Source: Telopea speciosissima
Taxonomy: Eukaryota; Streptophyta; Magnoliopsida; Proteales; Proteaceae
Reading direction: 5' to 3'
Assembly: GCF_018873765.1 (NCBI RefSeq)
Contig: NC_057925.1
Span: 49,860,010-49,924,009, forward strand
Length of the DNA: 64,000 bases
The notes below the pieces were generated by a model that was not told where the DNA came from, ran no database searches, and worked only from the letters and a program-made list of their open reading frames with translations. Both the position numbers and the translations under genes were made by a program. Every line of letters begins with the position of its first letter. Positions within the stretch are counted from its first letter, which is position 1. Of this stretch, positions 1 through 11,459 are shown piece by piece.

Positions 1-204
1 ATTATTTCTCTTCGGTGAGCGAGTGGCTTGTTGCCCTCGCCAATATGTTTTTAAGATTGAGTACCCTTTTTAGACTTTAGTTTTCGTTGCTTTTAGCCTT
101 TTAGTCTGTCTTTAGGCTTGTTTGCCTCCTTTTAAATCTTCAATAAATTTATTATTATTATTAAAAAAAAAAAAATTACATACTATGGATGTATGCCAAA
201 AAAA

Positions 205-215
<11 letters not shown>
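1..215 (+). repeat. Possible LINE 3' end with poly(A)-rich tail
   Basis: The stretch has a T-rich run, then an AATAAA-like site, then an ATT microsatellite (about 147-163), then A-rich runs to about 215. This order is common at 3' ends of plant LINEs, but the 3' end of an upstream gene would look similar. No coding potential is seen. Confidence 0.3.
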
Positions 216-237
<22 letters not shown>

Positions 238-346
238 AGAAGAAAGAAGAAAGTGCCTCTAACAAGGGGAGACGCAATGACCTTTTTACCCCTGCGCCCA
301 ACAGTGGATTTATGGCGGTCTACTCTCTCTTTTCTTGTTGTATAGT

Positions 347-354
347 TATATAAG
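347..354 (+). promoter_or_regulatory. TATA box of the bHLH gene
   Basis: The motif TATATAAG lies about 100 bases before the bHLH start codon. A pyrimidine-rich leader and a GA microsatellite lie between the two. The placement suggests transcription starts near 380. Confidence 0.55.
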
Positions 355-451
355 GGGTGGGAAGGGCGGAGAGATTTTGCATCTTCTCATTGTTTCTGTT
401 TCTTTTCAGTGGGTTTGGGGCTCGTAAGTCGGAAGAGAGAGAGAGAGAGAA

Positions 452-2366
452 ATGGATGGTCATTTTGTGGCAATCGAAGATCTGGAGGCGTTCTTAGCTC
501 AAGATTCTTTGAACTATTGGCCGGTGAATACATCGGCCGGCTCCGGCGATATAGGTTCTTCGAGTTTTGATGACTGGTGGGATCTCGATCAGCAAGGATT
601 TGAGTCTGATCTCTTCATTTCTCCTTTGGAGGTTAATAATGATGGATCAAATTTCCAACCCCAACTTGACCAAGCTGATGTTGATGATCTTGCTAAGCTA
701 CCTTCTTATTCTCTTCATCATCAACAACTAAATTTTCAACAAGGACAGCAGTTGTTAATAGAACATCTAGAACAAGATCAACAACAACAACAGACAGTGT
801 CATCAGAGAAGCCACAGGAGGAGGAGGAGGAGGAGGAAGAAGAGGAAGAGGAAGTGGAAGTGGAGGAGGAAGATGAGGGGGAAGGAGAAAGTGATGGTAA
901 GAAACACAATAAGTCGGGAAGAAGCAGGAATTTGGTATTTGAAAGGAAGAGAAGAAAGAGATTGAATCAACAGCTTATGACACTCAGATCTATTGTTCCC
1001 AATATCACAAAGGTTATATAAATCAGTTAATATTTGAGATTCTTTTTTTTTAATTTTTTTTTAAATTTCTTGGTGAAATTCTTATTCTACATTGTGTGGT
1101 GTGATGGCATGGCAGATGGACAAGAGATCGATTCTGGTTGATGCTTTGGGTTATCTTCAAAATGTATTACAAGAGACAGAGAATAAGCTGGAGGAACTCA
1201 ATCTAAACTCTGTTTCTTCATTGGGTACTGTTGCCCCCTCCTCTTCCTCCTCCTCCTCCTCTTCAGGTGATCAGGAGTCCTGCACTACCATTGTGGAAGA
1301 TGAAATTCCACCAGCGGCAACTAGTACTCTTACTCAAGAATGTGATCGTTACGCATTAGTTCCCACTGTTACCAAGGTCCGCTTCCATGAATCCAATCTT
1401 TCTTGTTTGATGACCTTGATATATGTATATTGGGTAAAGGCTAGGTTTATCGCTCGTGTACCATAAGCTGGCGTCCATTGTGTCTATGTCCTTCTTTCCC
1501 CCCTTTTTTGAAATAGTCCCCCGCCCTGTCCATCCTGTGTGATGCCTCTGTCTAGCGCCTCCATTGATGTCACCTGCCAACTTGCTACACACATGCCGTA
1601 TGCATATCCCTTCTCCCTTAAAAGGGAAAAAAAATGTTGCCAGGCTGCGTAGTGTGCATTAGCAGTTCCTTGTGTCTATAAGCATCATGGTGGCGGGATT
1701 TGAGTTTAAATCCTCTTCAATGATCACACCCCATGGATGGTGTGAGATCGACTTTGATGGTTAATCTCATTGGAGAGGAACTATTCTAACGGGTTTCTGC
1801 CTTTCATTGGGGGTAGAGCGATCATTTCACCCCCCACTATGACTGGCATGGGCGGTACACTCCCCTATAGAGAACTTTTCTCCTTGTAATAATGAGATTC
1901 AATATTTAATACCTGCATAATAATTCCAATTTCAAATGTTTACAGATGGAAGCAAGTATGTTGGATGAAGAGAGATTCATATTGAAGATTTGTTGCAATA
2001 AGGCAGTGGGAGCAGTGGGTTTAGTGCAGAAGGCTATTGAAATGCTAGCAGGTTTGCATGTTACATGTGCTTCGATTGATCAGCTTGATGATCATCTCCA
2101 CATGCTCACTACTACTTTCCTCCGTGTATGTTTCTTAATTTGTTTCTTGTGCATTTTCTATATTTCTCAGTAACCCCAACCCTAGCTCTTAACTATTTTT
2201 GATTCTTTGATGACTTAAAATCATTTTCTTCTTCTAATTGATTAATTCTCTTAACACATTGTTGCATCTTTTTGTTTCACAGGTTAGGAAAAAGGGTGTT
2301 ATGACACAAGAAAAGCTTTTGCAACAATTTAGAACAAATGCAACTAAGTTGGGTCTTTTGCTGTAA
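452..2366 (+). CDS. bHLH transcription factor with ACT-like C-terminal domain
   Basis: Predicted nuclear DNA-binding regulator. Four exons join in frame: 452-1012, 1116-1376, 1946-2125 and 2283-2366, giving 361 residues. All introns show GT/AG. Residues about 30-155 are acidic and Gln-rich, with a Glu/Val run near 125-148 encoded by a GAG-type microsatellite. The basic region (NLVFERKRRKR) and first helix end exon 1; the second helix (from MDKRSIL) opens exon 2 after a phase-0 intron, a common position in plant bHLH genes. A Ser-rich linker follows, then about 85 residues (from MEASMLDEERF) that resemble the ACT-like dimerisation fold of clade III plant bHLHs (AMS, DYT1, FIT, ICE types). The exact subfamily is not certain, so no symbol is given. 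A dead inverted paralogue lies at 61.3-61.7 kb. LINE debris starts about 60 bases after the stop. Confidence 0.88.
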
Positions 2367-2424
2367 TTTTAACAAAGAAAGAGGGAACACCATATCGTAG
2401 ATCGATCAATCTTTCTTACCCTTT

Positions 2425-2800
2425 ATGGTAGCGGAGGCTTTAGCCATTTGTCGAGCAATGTAGATTGCATCTCAACTGGGACAGTCGCATCTAGTCATTG
2501 AGAGTGATAATCTTATGCTAGTTAACATCCTCTATGGAAACCAGTTCAAATGTCCCATGGAGAATTAAGCCTATAGTGGAGGATTGCTTAACTCTTTGTA
2601 ATCTTTTTTTTGCTATTTCTTTTGTTTACTTTCTTCGAGAGGCTAATGCTGTAACAGATCTTTTGGCTTCGTTGGGTGCCACCTCACAACAGAATCTGTT
2701 CTGGCAGGATGTTTTCCCGTCTTGTATTTTTGTTTCTTTGCTTGCTAGTTCGTCTAGAGTAGTTTTTCAGTGTTAATAAATTATTTTACCAAAGAAAAAT
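2425..2800 (+). mobile_element. LINE RNase H-domain relic (3'-truncated copy 1)
   Basis: In broken frames the translation shows hallmarks of the RVT_3 RNase H-like domain at the end of plant LINE pol: a VIESDNL-like motif at about 2495-2520 and an FLREANAVTDLLASLGA motif at about 2630-2690. The segment ends with TTAATAAATTATTTTACC, which closely matches the end of the next copy. It sits just after the bHLH stop codon and could supply its 3' UTR. Confidence 0.7.
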
Positions 2801-3573
2801 ATTATTATTATGAGTACTCTCAGTAGCAACATTCAGACTCATAAAAATTATTTATCATATTGGAATATCAATATGATAAATATCATATTGGAAGTTAGAC
2901 TTACGATTTTTGTTTTTTAAATGGAGAGAGTTTTTTTTAACTAAATTATAGAGAGAGAAGATGTGTCTTTTACTCGTCAATTGGCTGCATTTGCTTCTAG
3001 GTTTGATAGAAACTCTGTTTGGTTTAATATTGTTGTGTGCTTTAGACTTTGTTTCTTGTTTAATGTATTTTGTGTTATATGAAAAAGAACAGTTGTGATT
3101 TTATATTTTTTAATATTTTTATTATTAATACAAGTTTTTTTACAATGAGGTAAATTCTGTCATTTCATACGTCAATTCAAAAAATGTATAACTTTTAATG
3201 ACATATAGAAAAGTTATTTTCTAAATATCTGACAGTCAAAGTTGTATCTGACATCTTTTTTCTGCATGGTACAATTACGTGTAAAACTAACCATGGATTA
3301 TAAACGTGCCCATCAATGATTTTTGAAGAAGTGAAAAAAAAAAAGTGCCCTCTCACCTGTTTTCCACATATACCAGCGTAAATACTATTTGGAGGCAGGT
3401 AGGCTTCTTCATTTCTTCTCCACAAATCCCCTCCACGACCAATAGGGACAGTTGGAGACAAGTTGCCCTTTTTTTATAGCATCTTGTGGCATATCTGGAC
3501 AACATATTGATATTGAGATCTTATTTTTTGTCAAATTCCTTTCAATCCGACGGCCATCACACTTAGAGCAATA

Positions 3574-4185
3574 GTGACCTCCAGACAGCAGGACCTGACT
3601 TACACAGCTCCAAAGAGGAGAGAGGTTAGACTGATCCAATGGCTTCCTCTCAGTGAACCTTTTGTGGAATTCAATGTTGATGGAGTTAGTCAAAGTAATC
3701 CAAGTAAAGCAGGTATTACAGGTATTAGAGGAGTGTGTCGTTCACCGAACTCTTCTTTCATCTGTGGTTTCTCCCAAGGAATTGGTTGGAGTTATGCTTT
3801 GGTCGTTGAAGCTTTAGTTGTGTTCATCGCTCTTCGGTTAGCTCTTCAGTTGGGCATCTCCTCGTTCATCGTGGAAAGTGATAATCTCGTAGTGATTTCC
3901 ATTCTTCAGAATCAAATACTGGTTTTGGAAACCCCTTGGAAGATTTTCTCCATCATATAGGATTGTAGAATGCTTGCCACAAGCTTCGCACATATCATTT
4001 TTGTTCATACTCTTCGCGAAGCAAATTCGGTAGCGGATTCATTGCCCACTCTTGGAGCTTCCTCTCAGACCAATCGCGTTTGGATCGACCCCCTGCCCCT
4101 AACTGTATTCTCCTCCCTTTGTTCTTGGACTCCTCTGGAACATTGTTCTAGCGCTAATAAAGCTATTTTACCAAAAATAAAAAGG
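3574..4185 (+). mobile_element. LINE RNase H-domain relic (copy 2)
   Basis: This copy retains more of the domain: FVEFNVDGVSQSNPSKAGI at about 3660-3715, then VVEALVVFIALRLALQLG, then FIVESDNLVVI, then after a frame break LREANSVADSLPTLGA. These are the usual D-E-D landmarks of RVT_3 RNase H in non-LTR retrotransposons. Stops and frame changes show it is dead. The end (aataaagctattttacc) matches copy 1, so two 3'-truncated insertions of one family lie in the same direction. Confidence 0.75.
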
Positions 4186-4209
4186 GTTACAAACAATTAT
4201 GATTTCAAA

Positions 4210-7200
4210 TAGTTGAATATATTACAAAATAGACTCTATTCAGTGGCCTCCATTATCTACCCAAAAAAAAAAAAAGTGGCCTCCATTTGGCTTAGTAGAA
4301 TTGAGTTGAATTGGATTGATGCCAGACTACCTTCCCTCTGAGCCAGAAGTGTTAGAACAATCTTGGGAGTTATGAAATTCGATTCCATATCCATACAGAG
4401 ATCTCGAACACGATTGAATAAAATAATAGAAAAAAAAAATTGTACTTGTCACCCACGTATGTTGGCGAAGAATAATAACAAGAAAAAGCTCCAAAGTTTT
4501 ATCCGTCTTTGAACAATAACTGATGTCCCTCGGTCTAGATCTTTCACAGCCTTTTCCTACCACTTTGGCTTCCTTTTTTGTGAGAAGAATAGAGAATGAG
4601 ACTAAGAGGCTACAGGGACCCTAACCATGTATTTATAATAAATACAAACATTAACCCAATCCACCCCCACAATGGAAAAGACTAGTATACTCTAATATCC
4701 TTAAAACTATTCTCAAATAGGGTTTATGCCTATGGACTCACACCAATAGGTATGACATAATTAATTAAACCCAGAAAATCCTAATAAGAACACTCCCTTA
4801 CCAATGCATTTTTACATCCCACAACTTCGACAAATCACTTAGCCCGTTCATCTTCTGCACAAGAGCACTTCATCACTCAGCTATTACACACTCTTTCAAG
4901 GGTAGCTGCTTCTAGGTACTGTAGTTCTTGATTTGGGAGGAGGGGTAACTATGACTTGATAGGCTTAAATTTGTTTCCTCCGATGCAAAGACAATTAGGT
5001 TTGATCAGAGTTTTCATTTTATGTAAGAAAAAAGAAATTCTATGATGATAACTCTAATAAAGAAAAGAAAGGCTCTTCTTTTACGAAATTCATTTTCTCT
5101 TGGACTGATGTTGGAAATTCTCAGCATAGTCCAACTAGCTATCTCAAAATCCATCCGCTCTAACCTGCTCAAAATCTGGCACAAATAGGTATTAAAAGAA
5201 TAGAAGCTAGGTCGTAGATTTAAAAATAAAATGAAAAAAATAATAAAATGTAGCATTATAATTCAGATTATTTAAAAAGTCAGGGAAATAAAGGTGGTGA
5301 AAGTTTGTTTAATTGGAGATTAAAATTAAAAATCTATAATAGATTTTAGTTAAACATAAATAAAATTTAAAGGGAATTTTTTTTTTTTTTTTGGTAACAA
5401 TTTAGAGGGATTAAAACCAATTGAAAATGAGCTCCTTATTCCAAAAGTCCAAACAGATTAAAAGATATATAAAAATGGATTCTAGAAAAGATCAAAAAAC
5501 AAGATGATGTGCAATCAATTACGAATCGTTATCCCCTCCAAGTCACTGTCCGTTTTAATTCCTTCAATTCTTTACATAGAAGTAAAAATGATCACCTTAC
5601 CCCCTGTCCGAATACACTATCCAAGATGATAATTATTCATCACTTAATTTAATTTTATGTCAAATTTACGGCCCCCCATTCCAAAAAAAAAAAACAAATT
5701 TGTCAGATTGCTGAGATGATAGGACCGGATCATTATCTTTTTTTTTTTTTCCTATCTGATACAGTAGTCCAATAATAAGAAAAAAAAAAATGACGACCTA
5801 ACACCCTGTCCAAACACACTGTCCAAAAGATTGAAACATCATTTTTCGGCCAAAATGAGACTACGAGACGAACTGCATCCCTGTCCAAACACCCTGTCAA
5901 AGAGATTGAAACAACAATTTTCGGCCCTATGAGACAATGAGACGAACTGCACCAGTGTACTGGACAGAGACAACAGGACAGGAAGAAAAATTCTGGCAGG
6001 AACATAGGTACCAAAGGATAATAATTTTACGGTGTCAGAATATTATATTTCACGAGAAATCAGTAAATGTGACATGTGGAGATATAATGGACAGCCAACA
6101 GTATGGGGATGGGTGGATGCTCATATATTGTCTCTCAAAAACCAAAACCAAAAAGCTCACGAGCCGCACGGGAGGCATTCGCTGGCTATCTTCTGCATGC
6201 TTGCATATCCGAAGACGACCGAGATCTCACCTTGTTGCTTTAGACGCAGGTTTCGTCCCAATTACACAGTCGGTGGTTTTCCTCCCATTTGGACCTCCCA
6301 ACTGTATGAGCCACGTGAGTAGTCCTCTCTCTCTCGAAACTGCCACCCAAAATATATTGTTTGGGTGAAAAAGAGTGTTATCTAAAATCACCCAAAATAT
6401 ATTATTATTCTCACCCACATAATTTATTTATCTATTTATATATTTTTTGATATATTTCGATCAATAGAAAAAAAGATTAAAATTTATTTCAGTCAAAATT
6501 GATATATTAATCAATGATCGATGAACTAGTATTAATCGATTAGTGATCGATAAACAGTTAACGGGGTAGTTATAATCAATTATCAAAGAAATAGATAATT
6601 GTGAAACTACATGGTAATTACAGAAATCACTAGAAATACCAAGGATGCTTATAAAATAAATTCAAAAACAATGGAAAGGACATCTAAATCAAGACTAAAA
6701 ACAATTTATCTTTTACTTTTTTCTTTTTAGATGTAGTTTTTGTTAGGGTTGGTCTCAACCCTAATGTCTCATTGGCTCGTGTTTCAAGAGACATTCAGTA
6801 GATCTTACTTGAAGAATAAGTCCAACAATATATCTTTTTAAATACATCATTTATCATGAAGTTGTAAACTTCAACAATTTGTGGCTGGTAGAGTTGTGAA
6901 GACTTTCACAAATTTGTTTATGAGAAATAAACAATTTGATCGTAGAATAGTTGTAGTGTACATAACAAATTATAAGCATCATCATCAGTTCGGATTTGAC
7001 GAGTTGTAAAGATTTCAACAGATTCGCTTATGCAAGTAAGCAATTTGATTTCGAAGTTCTTCTTTTCCTTCTTGGCATTGCAATTTTTACATTTAAAAGT
7101 TCTTGGAATGACCGAGGCACAAGAAAAAAATCAATTCTTTCCTAATTAGAAGTCAAATTCAATTTATTTTATGACACACATGTGCATCTTCAACTCACAT

Positions 7201-8150
7201 CGCCGATTGTCTAAAATAATGGTAACATTATCTTAGGGATTTTCTTATTGCCAATAATTTATAACTTTGTTTTCTTGTCTATTTTCCAATGAAGATAAAT
7301 TTTGTCATATCATGTGTAAAAATGTGCATCACAATAACGGTTTTTGATAATGACATAAGGATAAATCACTTCCAAATTATATTTGAAAACTCTTTTATAT
7401 CCCAAACTTAAAGAACTTGTAGGAATAAAAAAAATGGTAATTAAAAGGTCCAGGTTTTTCTTCACCTTGGGGCGGAAGAATGCGGACAGGGCATCAAGAG
7501 GGTATTTTGGGAACATACCAACACCCTATAGTGGTTTGTGAACCCTAGGAGTATGAGAATCGAGTACACCTATCTAACGACTGAAGTGTTGATCATGTTC
7601 ATATATGGCTGTGTATCTATGCTGCCGCTTATCAGATAGATAAAAGCACCCGAAGCCCATAGCTTTTGGCCTAGTAGAAACATTGGCATTAGGAAAAACA
7701 AGGACAGTCTCTGTAAGCTAGCCAGAAGAGGAAGGAGAGGGCTCAATGGAATTATGAGGAGGATATGACCTAAGGATCAATGAGAGGACTTCCTCCACAT
7801 TCCTATTAACAATGGAGATCCAGGCATTGAATGGAGGCAATCCCAACATATTGGATGTTTTGTTTTTAGGTTTCCATTGTCTGTTTGTAAAAAGACTGAC
7901 TCTATTTATATCAGGTTTTGGCATGGAGATTCATGTGATTCATTTGAAAACCCATTTGATCTCGTGGGGGGAAATTGTGTGTCCCAAAGAAACTAGGGAG
8001 TTTGGGATTGAGGTATGACTGGGATGATAATGTGAATAAAAAAAATACAATATGATGTATGCATAGTAAATGCATTGTCTCACCTTTATTTTTTTGGTAA
8101 AAATGCATTGCCTCACCTTGGTGGGACAAAAGAAAGAAGCGACTCAACTC
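4210..8150. other. AT-rich intergenic DNA
   Basis: I see no gene here. The stretch is AT-rich with poly(A)/poly(T) runs, short inverted repeats (for example around 6345-6420) and one tandem repeat listed separately. The open frames are short, lack codon structure and match no family I recognise. Confidence 0.6.
5812..5952 (+). repeat. Two-copy tandem repeat, about 70-75 bp unit
   Basis: Both units share CCTGTC(C)AAA, then an AGATTGAAACA block, then TTTTCGGCC, then GAGACGAACTGCA. The copies differ by small indels. Confidence 0.7.
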
Positions 8151-8158
8151 TCCATTCA

Positions 8159-8318
8159 GCTCTCCTCTAGCCGTGGCGGGAGTTGAAGGATCTAGCCCAG
8201 CAAAAAAAAAAGGGGTGTTTGGTTCATTTTACAAGTGGGCCTCCATGTGAAATGACTCAACCCCCCATGTTTTTGCTGTGCTGGATCCTCCAGTTCCCAC
8301 CACGGCTGGAGGAGAGCC
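8159..8318. mobile_element. Foldback MITE with about 45-bp inverted ends
   Basis: The left arm starts GCTCTCCTCTAGCCGTGG and the right arm, read in reverse, starts GGCTCTCCTCCAGCCGTGG. The arms pair for about 45 bp around a short AT-rich loop. A single arm of the same family lies at 44019-44062. I saw no clear target duplication. Confidence 0.7.
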
Positions 8319-8469
8319 AAAGTCCCTCAACTCTTGCTTGTGATCATGTGTTGGTGAATGAAGAAAAATGAAAAAAGAAGAATTGAGAGAGGGGGCACAC
8401 CCTAGGAGCCCTCCACCTACCACGCTAGCTGAATGAGAAAAAGGGATGTTGGTGCAAGAGGCAAATTCA

Positions 8470-8840
8470 AGATAGAGTAGGACTACAACAGGGTTGGATT
8501 GGGCCTAGCTTTTTAAAATCCAACCCAACCGTGAGTCCCCTTAGCTGGACCCAGGCCTGGCCCGACCTTGACTCAGTGCTTGACAATCCAACCTTGATCC
8601 ATCCTTAGGTTCTGGTCAGGATGACCTTGATTAGCCATGATCATGGAGAGGGGGAAGGGAGATGCAGGGGCTAGGCCGCTAGGCCAGGGAGATGAAGAGG
8701 AAGAAGACAGGGCTGGACTTGCCCAAGGCCTAAACCGTAGCCCAGTCCAACCCTAACTCAAGGCCAGAAATTTCCAACCTTGGCCTGCCCTCAAGGCTGG
8801 GGTTTCTCAACCAAGGGCCTGATTATGTGTCTTTGTGCAT
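8470..8840. repeat. GC-rich hAT-like MITE fragment
   Basis: Blocks such as GGGTTGGATTGGGCC, GATCATGGAGAGGGGGAAGGG and the closing CCTGCCCTCAAGGC are shared with the element at 60113-61037. This copy is truncated and I found no target duplication. Confidence 0.55.
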
Positions 8841-9747
8841 CTTTTCCTTTTCATGCTTGTCTTGATTTCACGCTTAAAATTTGTACATGCCCGTTAGTGT
8901 GAGACGAATTTTCACCACACGTAGCACGACCTTAGTCAAAGTTAAACTGTTGTTAACACTTTAATGGTCATCAAATTCTCTTACGTCGTATACATATGCA
9001 TTGTGTGGCTTTTTGATTTGCTTTTCAAAAAAAGAATATATGCTTTGAAATCTAAGATATGAAAGGAACAAATCAATTAAGTGGTAAGAATCTCGTACTG
9101 ATCATATCCATACATTCACAACAAAGACTTATACTTGGGGGACATTCAAAAAGAGAATATATGCTTTTAAGACGCAGTCCAATTCCAACTCTCGATCCAA
9201 TGGTTTAAATTTAATAATACAATGATTGCTTTAGGTGTCTCTCTCCTTAAATTTAAAATTTTTGAAATTTTATTTTCTCTCTTTTTCTTGGCATCCAAAC
9301 GTAATAGCTATGTTTAGTTATTATGAAAAAACAAAAGGGGGAAAAATTAAATTTGAGGAGAGATATAGACACAAAAATCAATTATTGCATCAGTATCATT
9401 TTTGTTTCATTATGTTTTTTTCTTTCCACTAGAATGTAGTCATTTCGCGTGAGCTAATGTCTAGGTGCAGGAGTCGCATGCCACACGCAACCAAGTAACA
9501 CTCTTTTCCCCCCCTTAATTATTATATTTAAAAAAAAAATACATTACTCATCCCGATCAAATTTGACTCATCGATCACGTTTTGATGAAAATGAGTTGTG
9601 TCGAAAAAACCTGATTTTCCAATTATGATAAGGCAAACAAATATTATTACAGATCGATGATGCATGATAAGGGAAAGCTAGAAGAACACAACTATATATA
9701 AATATATCAATTCAAATGGTGATTACAAACTTCCATGATCAGTTCCA

Positions 9748-10171
9748 TTAGAAGCATTCTTCGCAAAGCCAACAGCAACACAAAGCAAAGATGCTGGAAG
9801 ACCAGTAGATATCAATAGAAAAAAACAACAATTAGCATTAGGGAATGTAATCGATCTGTGAGCAAATTCAATGATGGATTGTAATTAAGGGATTAATAAA
9901 ATTTACCATCCCTCAATGAATCCCCTCTCCCCTTTCTTTTTAAAACGAGGGCAGCATTTCTTTCCAGTGCCACTTTGATTTTCTTTTGGATAACCTGCAA
10001 TATCGATCATCAAGTAATTAATACCCAGTTAGTCCAAAAATTAATTAACTCAATAATTAAAACAATAAAAAAAAAAAAAAAAAAAAAGGGCATTCATGAT
10101 GACTCTGAGGAACCTGATGGAGGTTGATTCTTGATTTCTTTCTCCTGTGGCTGTGAAATGCGGTTGGGCAT
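9748..10171 (-). CDS. CYSTM-family cysteine-rich membrane microprotein
   Basis: Three short exons (10114-10171, 9907-9994, 9748-9793; GT/AG introns) join in frame to 63 residues. The N-terminus is polar and Pro/Gln-rich (MPNRISQPQEKE), followed by a basic stretch KKCCPRFKKKGERGF. The C-terminus, IEGCIFALCCCWLCEECF, is the cysteine-rich membrane-associating module typical of CYSTM proteins. Family members are small tail-anchored proteins linked to stress and pathogen responses; the role here is inferred from the family only. The start is the first ATG after a TATA motif, and the length fits the family. The last intron splits the Cys codon that opens the CYSTM helix. It is a lone gene with no neighbour within 5 kb. 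Confidence 0.85.
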
Positions 10172-10259
10172 TTTGAAACAGAGATAGAAACAGCAGAAAT
10201 TGAGTTCTTAATTAAACTCTTGAGGTTGTTATCATGTAGTCCTCTCTCCCTCCCACATC

Positions 10260-10266
10260 ATTTATA
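10260..10266 (-). promoter_or_regulatory. TATA box of the CYSTM gene
   Basis: TATAAAT on the minus strand lies about 90 bases before the start codon. A GA-rich leader follows. Confidence 0.5.
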
Positions 10267-10499
10267 GATTTTGAGAGATTTCACCCTTTTGTCTTTAATT
10301 AGGGTGGAAATTAATGGGGATTCGCTCTGGAGCATTCTTGTGGGCTGGTCGGCAAACTAATGCTTAATTAAATTAAGCTTAATTACTTCCCTTTAAACTT
10401 TCTCATGAAGATGCTCTTATTCGTTCTCCATCAAGCTTTTGAATTAATTTTGTTACTTTTAGAGGAAGAGAAGGCAAAGGAAACCAACATGAAAGGTGT

Positions 10500-10670
10500 A
10501 AACGGATCTTTATCGTCTCCATTTATCTGCCCCTCCATTTTCTCCATTACATCTAACAGGGGACGAAAATGATCACCCTACCCCCAGACCGAACACATTA
10601 CCCGGGTGGAGTCCACTCCCCCTATTAGATGTAATGAAGAAAATGGAGGAACAGATAAATGTAAACACTT
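10500..10670. mobile_element. Foldback MITE
   Basis: Arms of about 37 bp at 10518-10556 and 10624-10661 pair with each other (CATTTATCTG to TACATCTAA against the reverse). The loop contains CACCCTACCCC, also seen in related foldbacks in this window. Confidence 0.65.
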
Positions 10671-11084
10671 CAAGTTAAAGCGAGAACAAACTGGAGAGTA
10701 GAGTCATTATTCACCAAGAAAAAAAATAATGACTGAGTCATTCTTGAAGGTGTAAACACTTCTTTAAGAATTTATGCCAACTGCTTTTCAAAAGAAGAAT
10801 AAATGCTTTGCTGTTTACCAAAAAGAAAAAATACTTTGCTGTATGTCAAAGATTAAAAGGAACCAACTCAATAAAAAAAAAAAAGTAGCTAGTGAGAGTC
10901 TTGCACTAAAGCCAATATGTTCACAGCAAGAAGTTTTATATAAGAAGTGATTTAAGATTTTGTTTGAGATGCCACCGAAAATCCTCATGGTTTAGCATAT
11001 CGCCCATCATTGTAAGGTAACGAGCATCAACCGTATCTTCGACACAGTCCAGTATCTTCACAGTTTAGTTTAGTACACCAAAGG

Positions 11085-11202
11085 GTGTACCCAGTGCATG
11101 AGGCTCCCGCAACTGCAGGGTCTGGGAAGGGTCATAATATACACAGCTTTACCCTTGATTTCATAGAAAAGCTGGGGTAAGGCTACGTGCATTATGACCC
11201 AA
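11085..11202 (-). mobile_element. Au-type SINE fragment, folded back
   Basis: Read on the minus strand, 11085-11150 carries the Au-SINE 3' body (TATTATGACCC, then CAGACCCTGCAG, then TGCACTGGGTACACC). It is followed at about 11170-11202 by a second piece of the same body in the opposite direction (GGTAAGGCTACGTGCATTATGACCC-like). The tRNA-like head is missing. Confidence 0.6.
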
Positions 11203-11249
11203 TTGTACACCCATTGTCATTATTTATATTAGAAAAAATGTCATTGTAA

Positions 11250-11455
11250 TTAGGAAAAGAGAACACTACTTGGTTGCGTTCAATGAGTGACCCCTACTCC
11301 CAGATACAGGGACGTGCGAAATGATCGCCGAGTCCTCAAGCATTTCCGTCTTGTCATGGTGGGGGGGGGGGTTGTCATTTTGTATGGTCCTGTGTCATGA
11401 CGCAAAAGTCGCACACCGCATGCGACTAGACTGCGTTCTTTCTCCCTTGTAATTA
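11250..11455. mobile_element. MITE of the GAACACTACTTGG family
   Basis: The left end GAGAACACTACTTGGTTGCG and the reversed right end GGGAGAAAGAACGCAGTCTAGTCGC resemble the ends of the elements at 60421-60865 and 45845-45985. A G12 run interrupts it. Confidence 0.5.
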
Positions 11456-11459
11456 TAAG

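Noticed and set aside
5937..6368. 143-codon frame on the plus strand
   Set aside because: It begins in a tandem repeat and shows no codon structure or domain.
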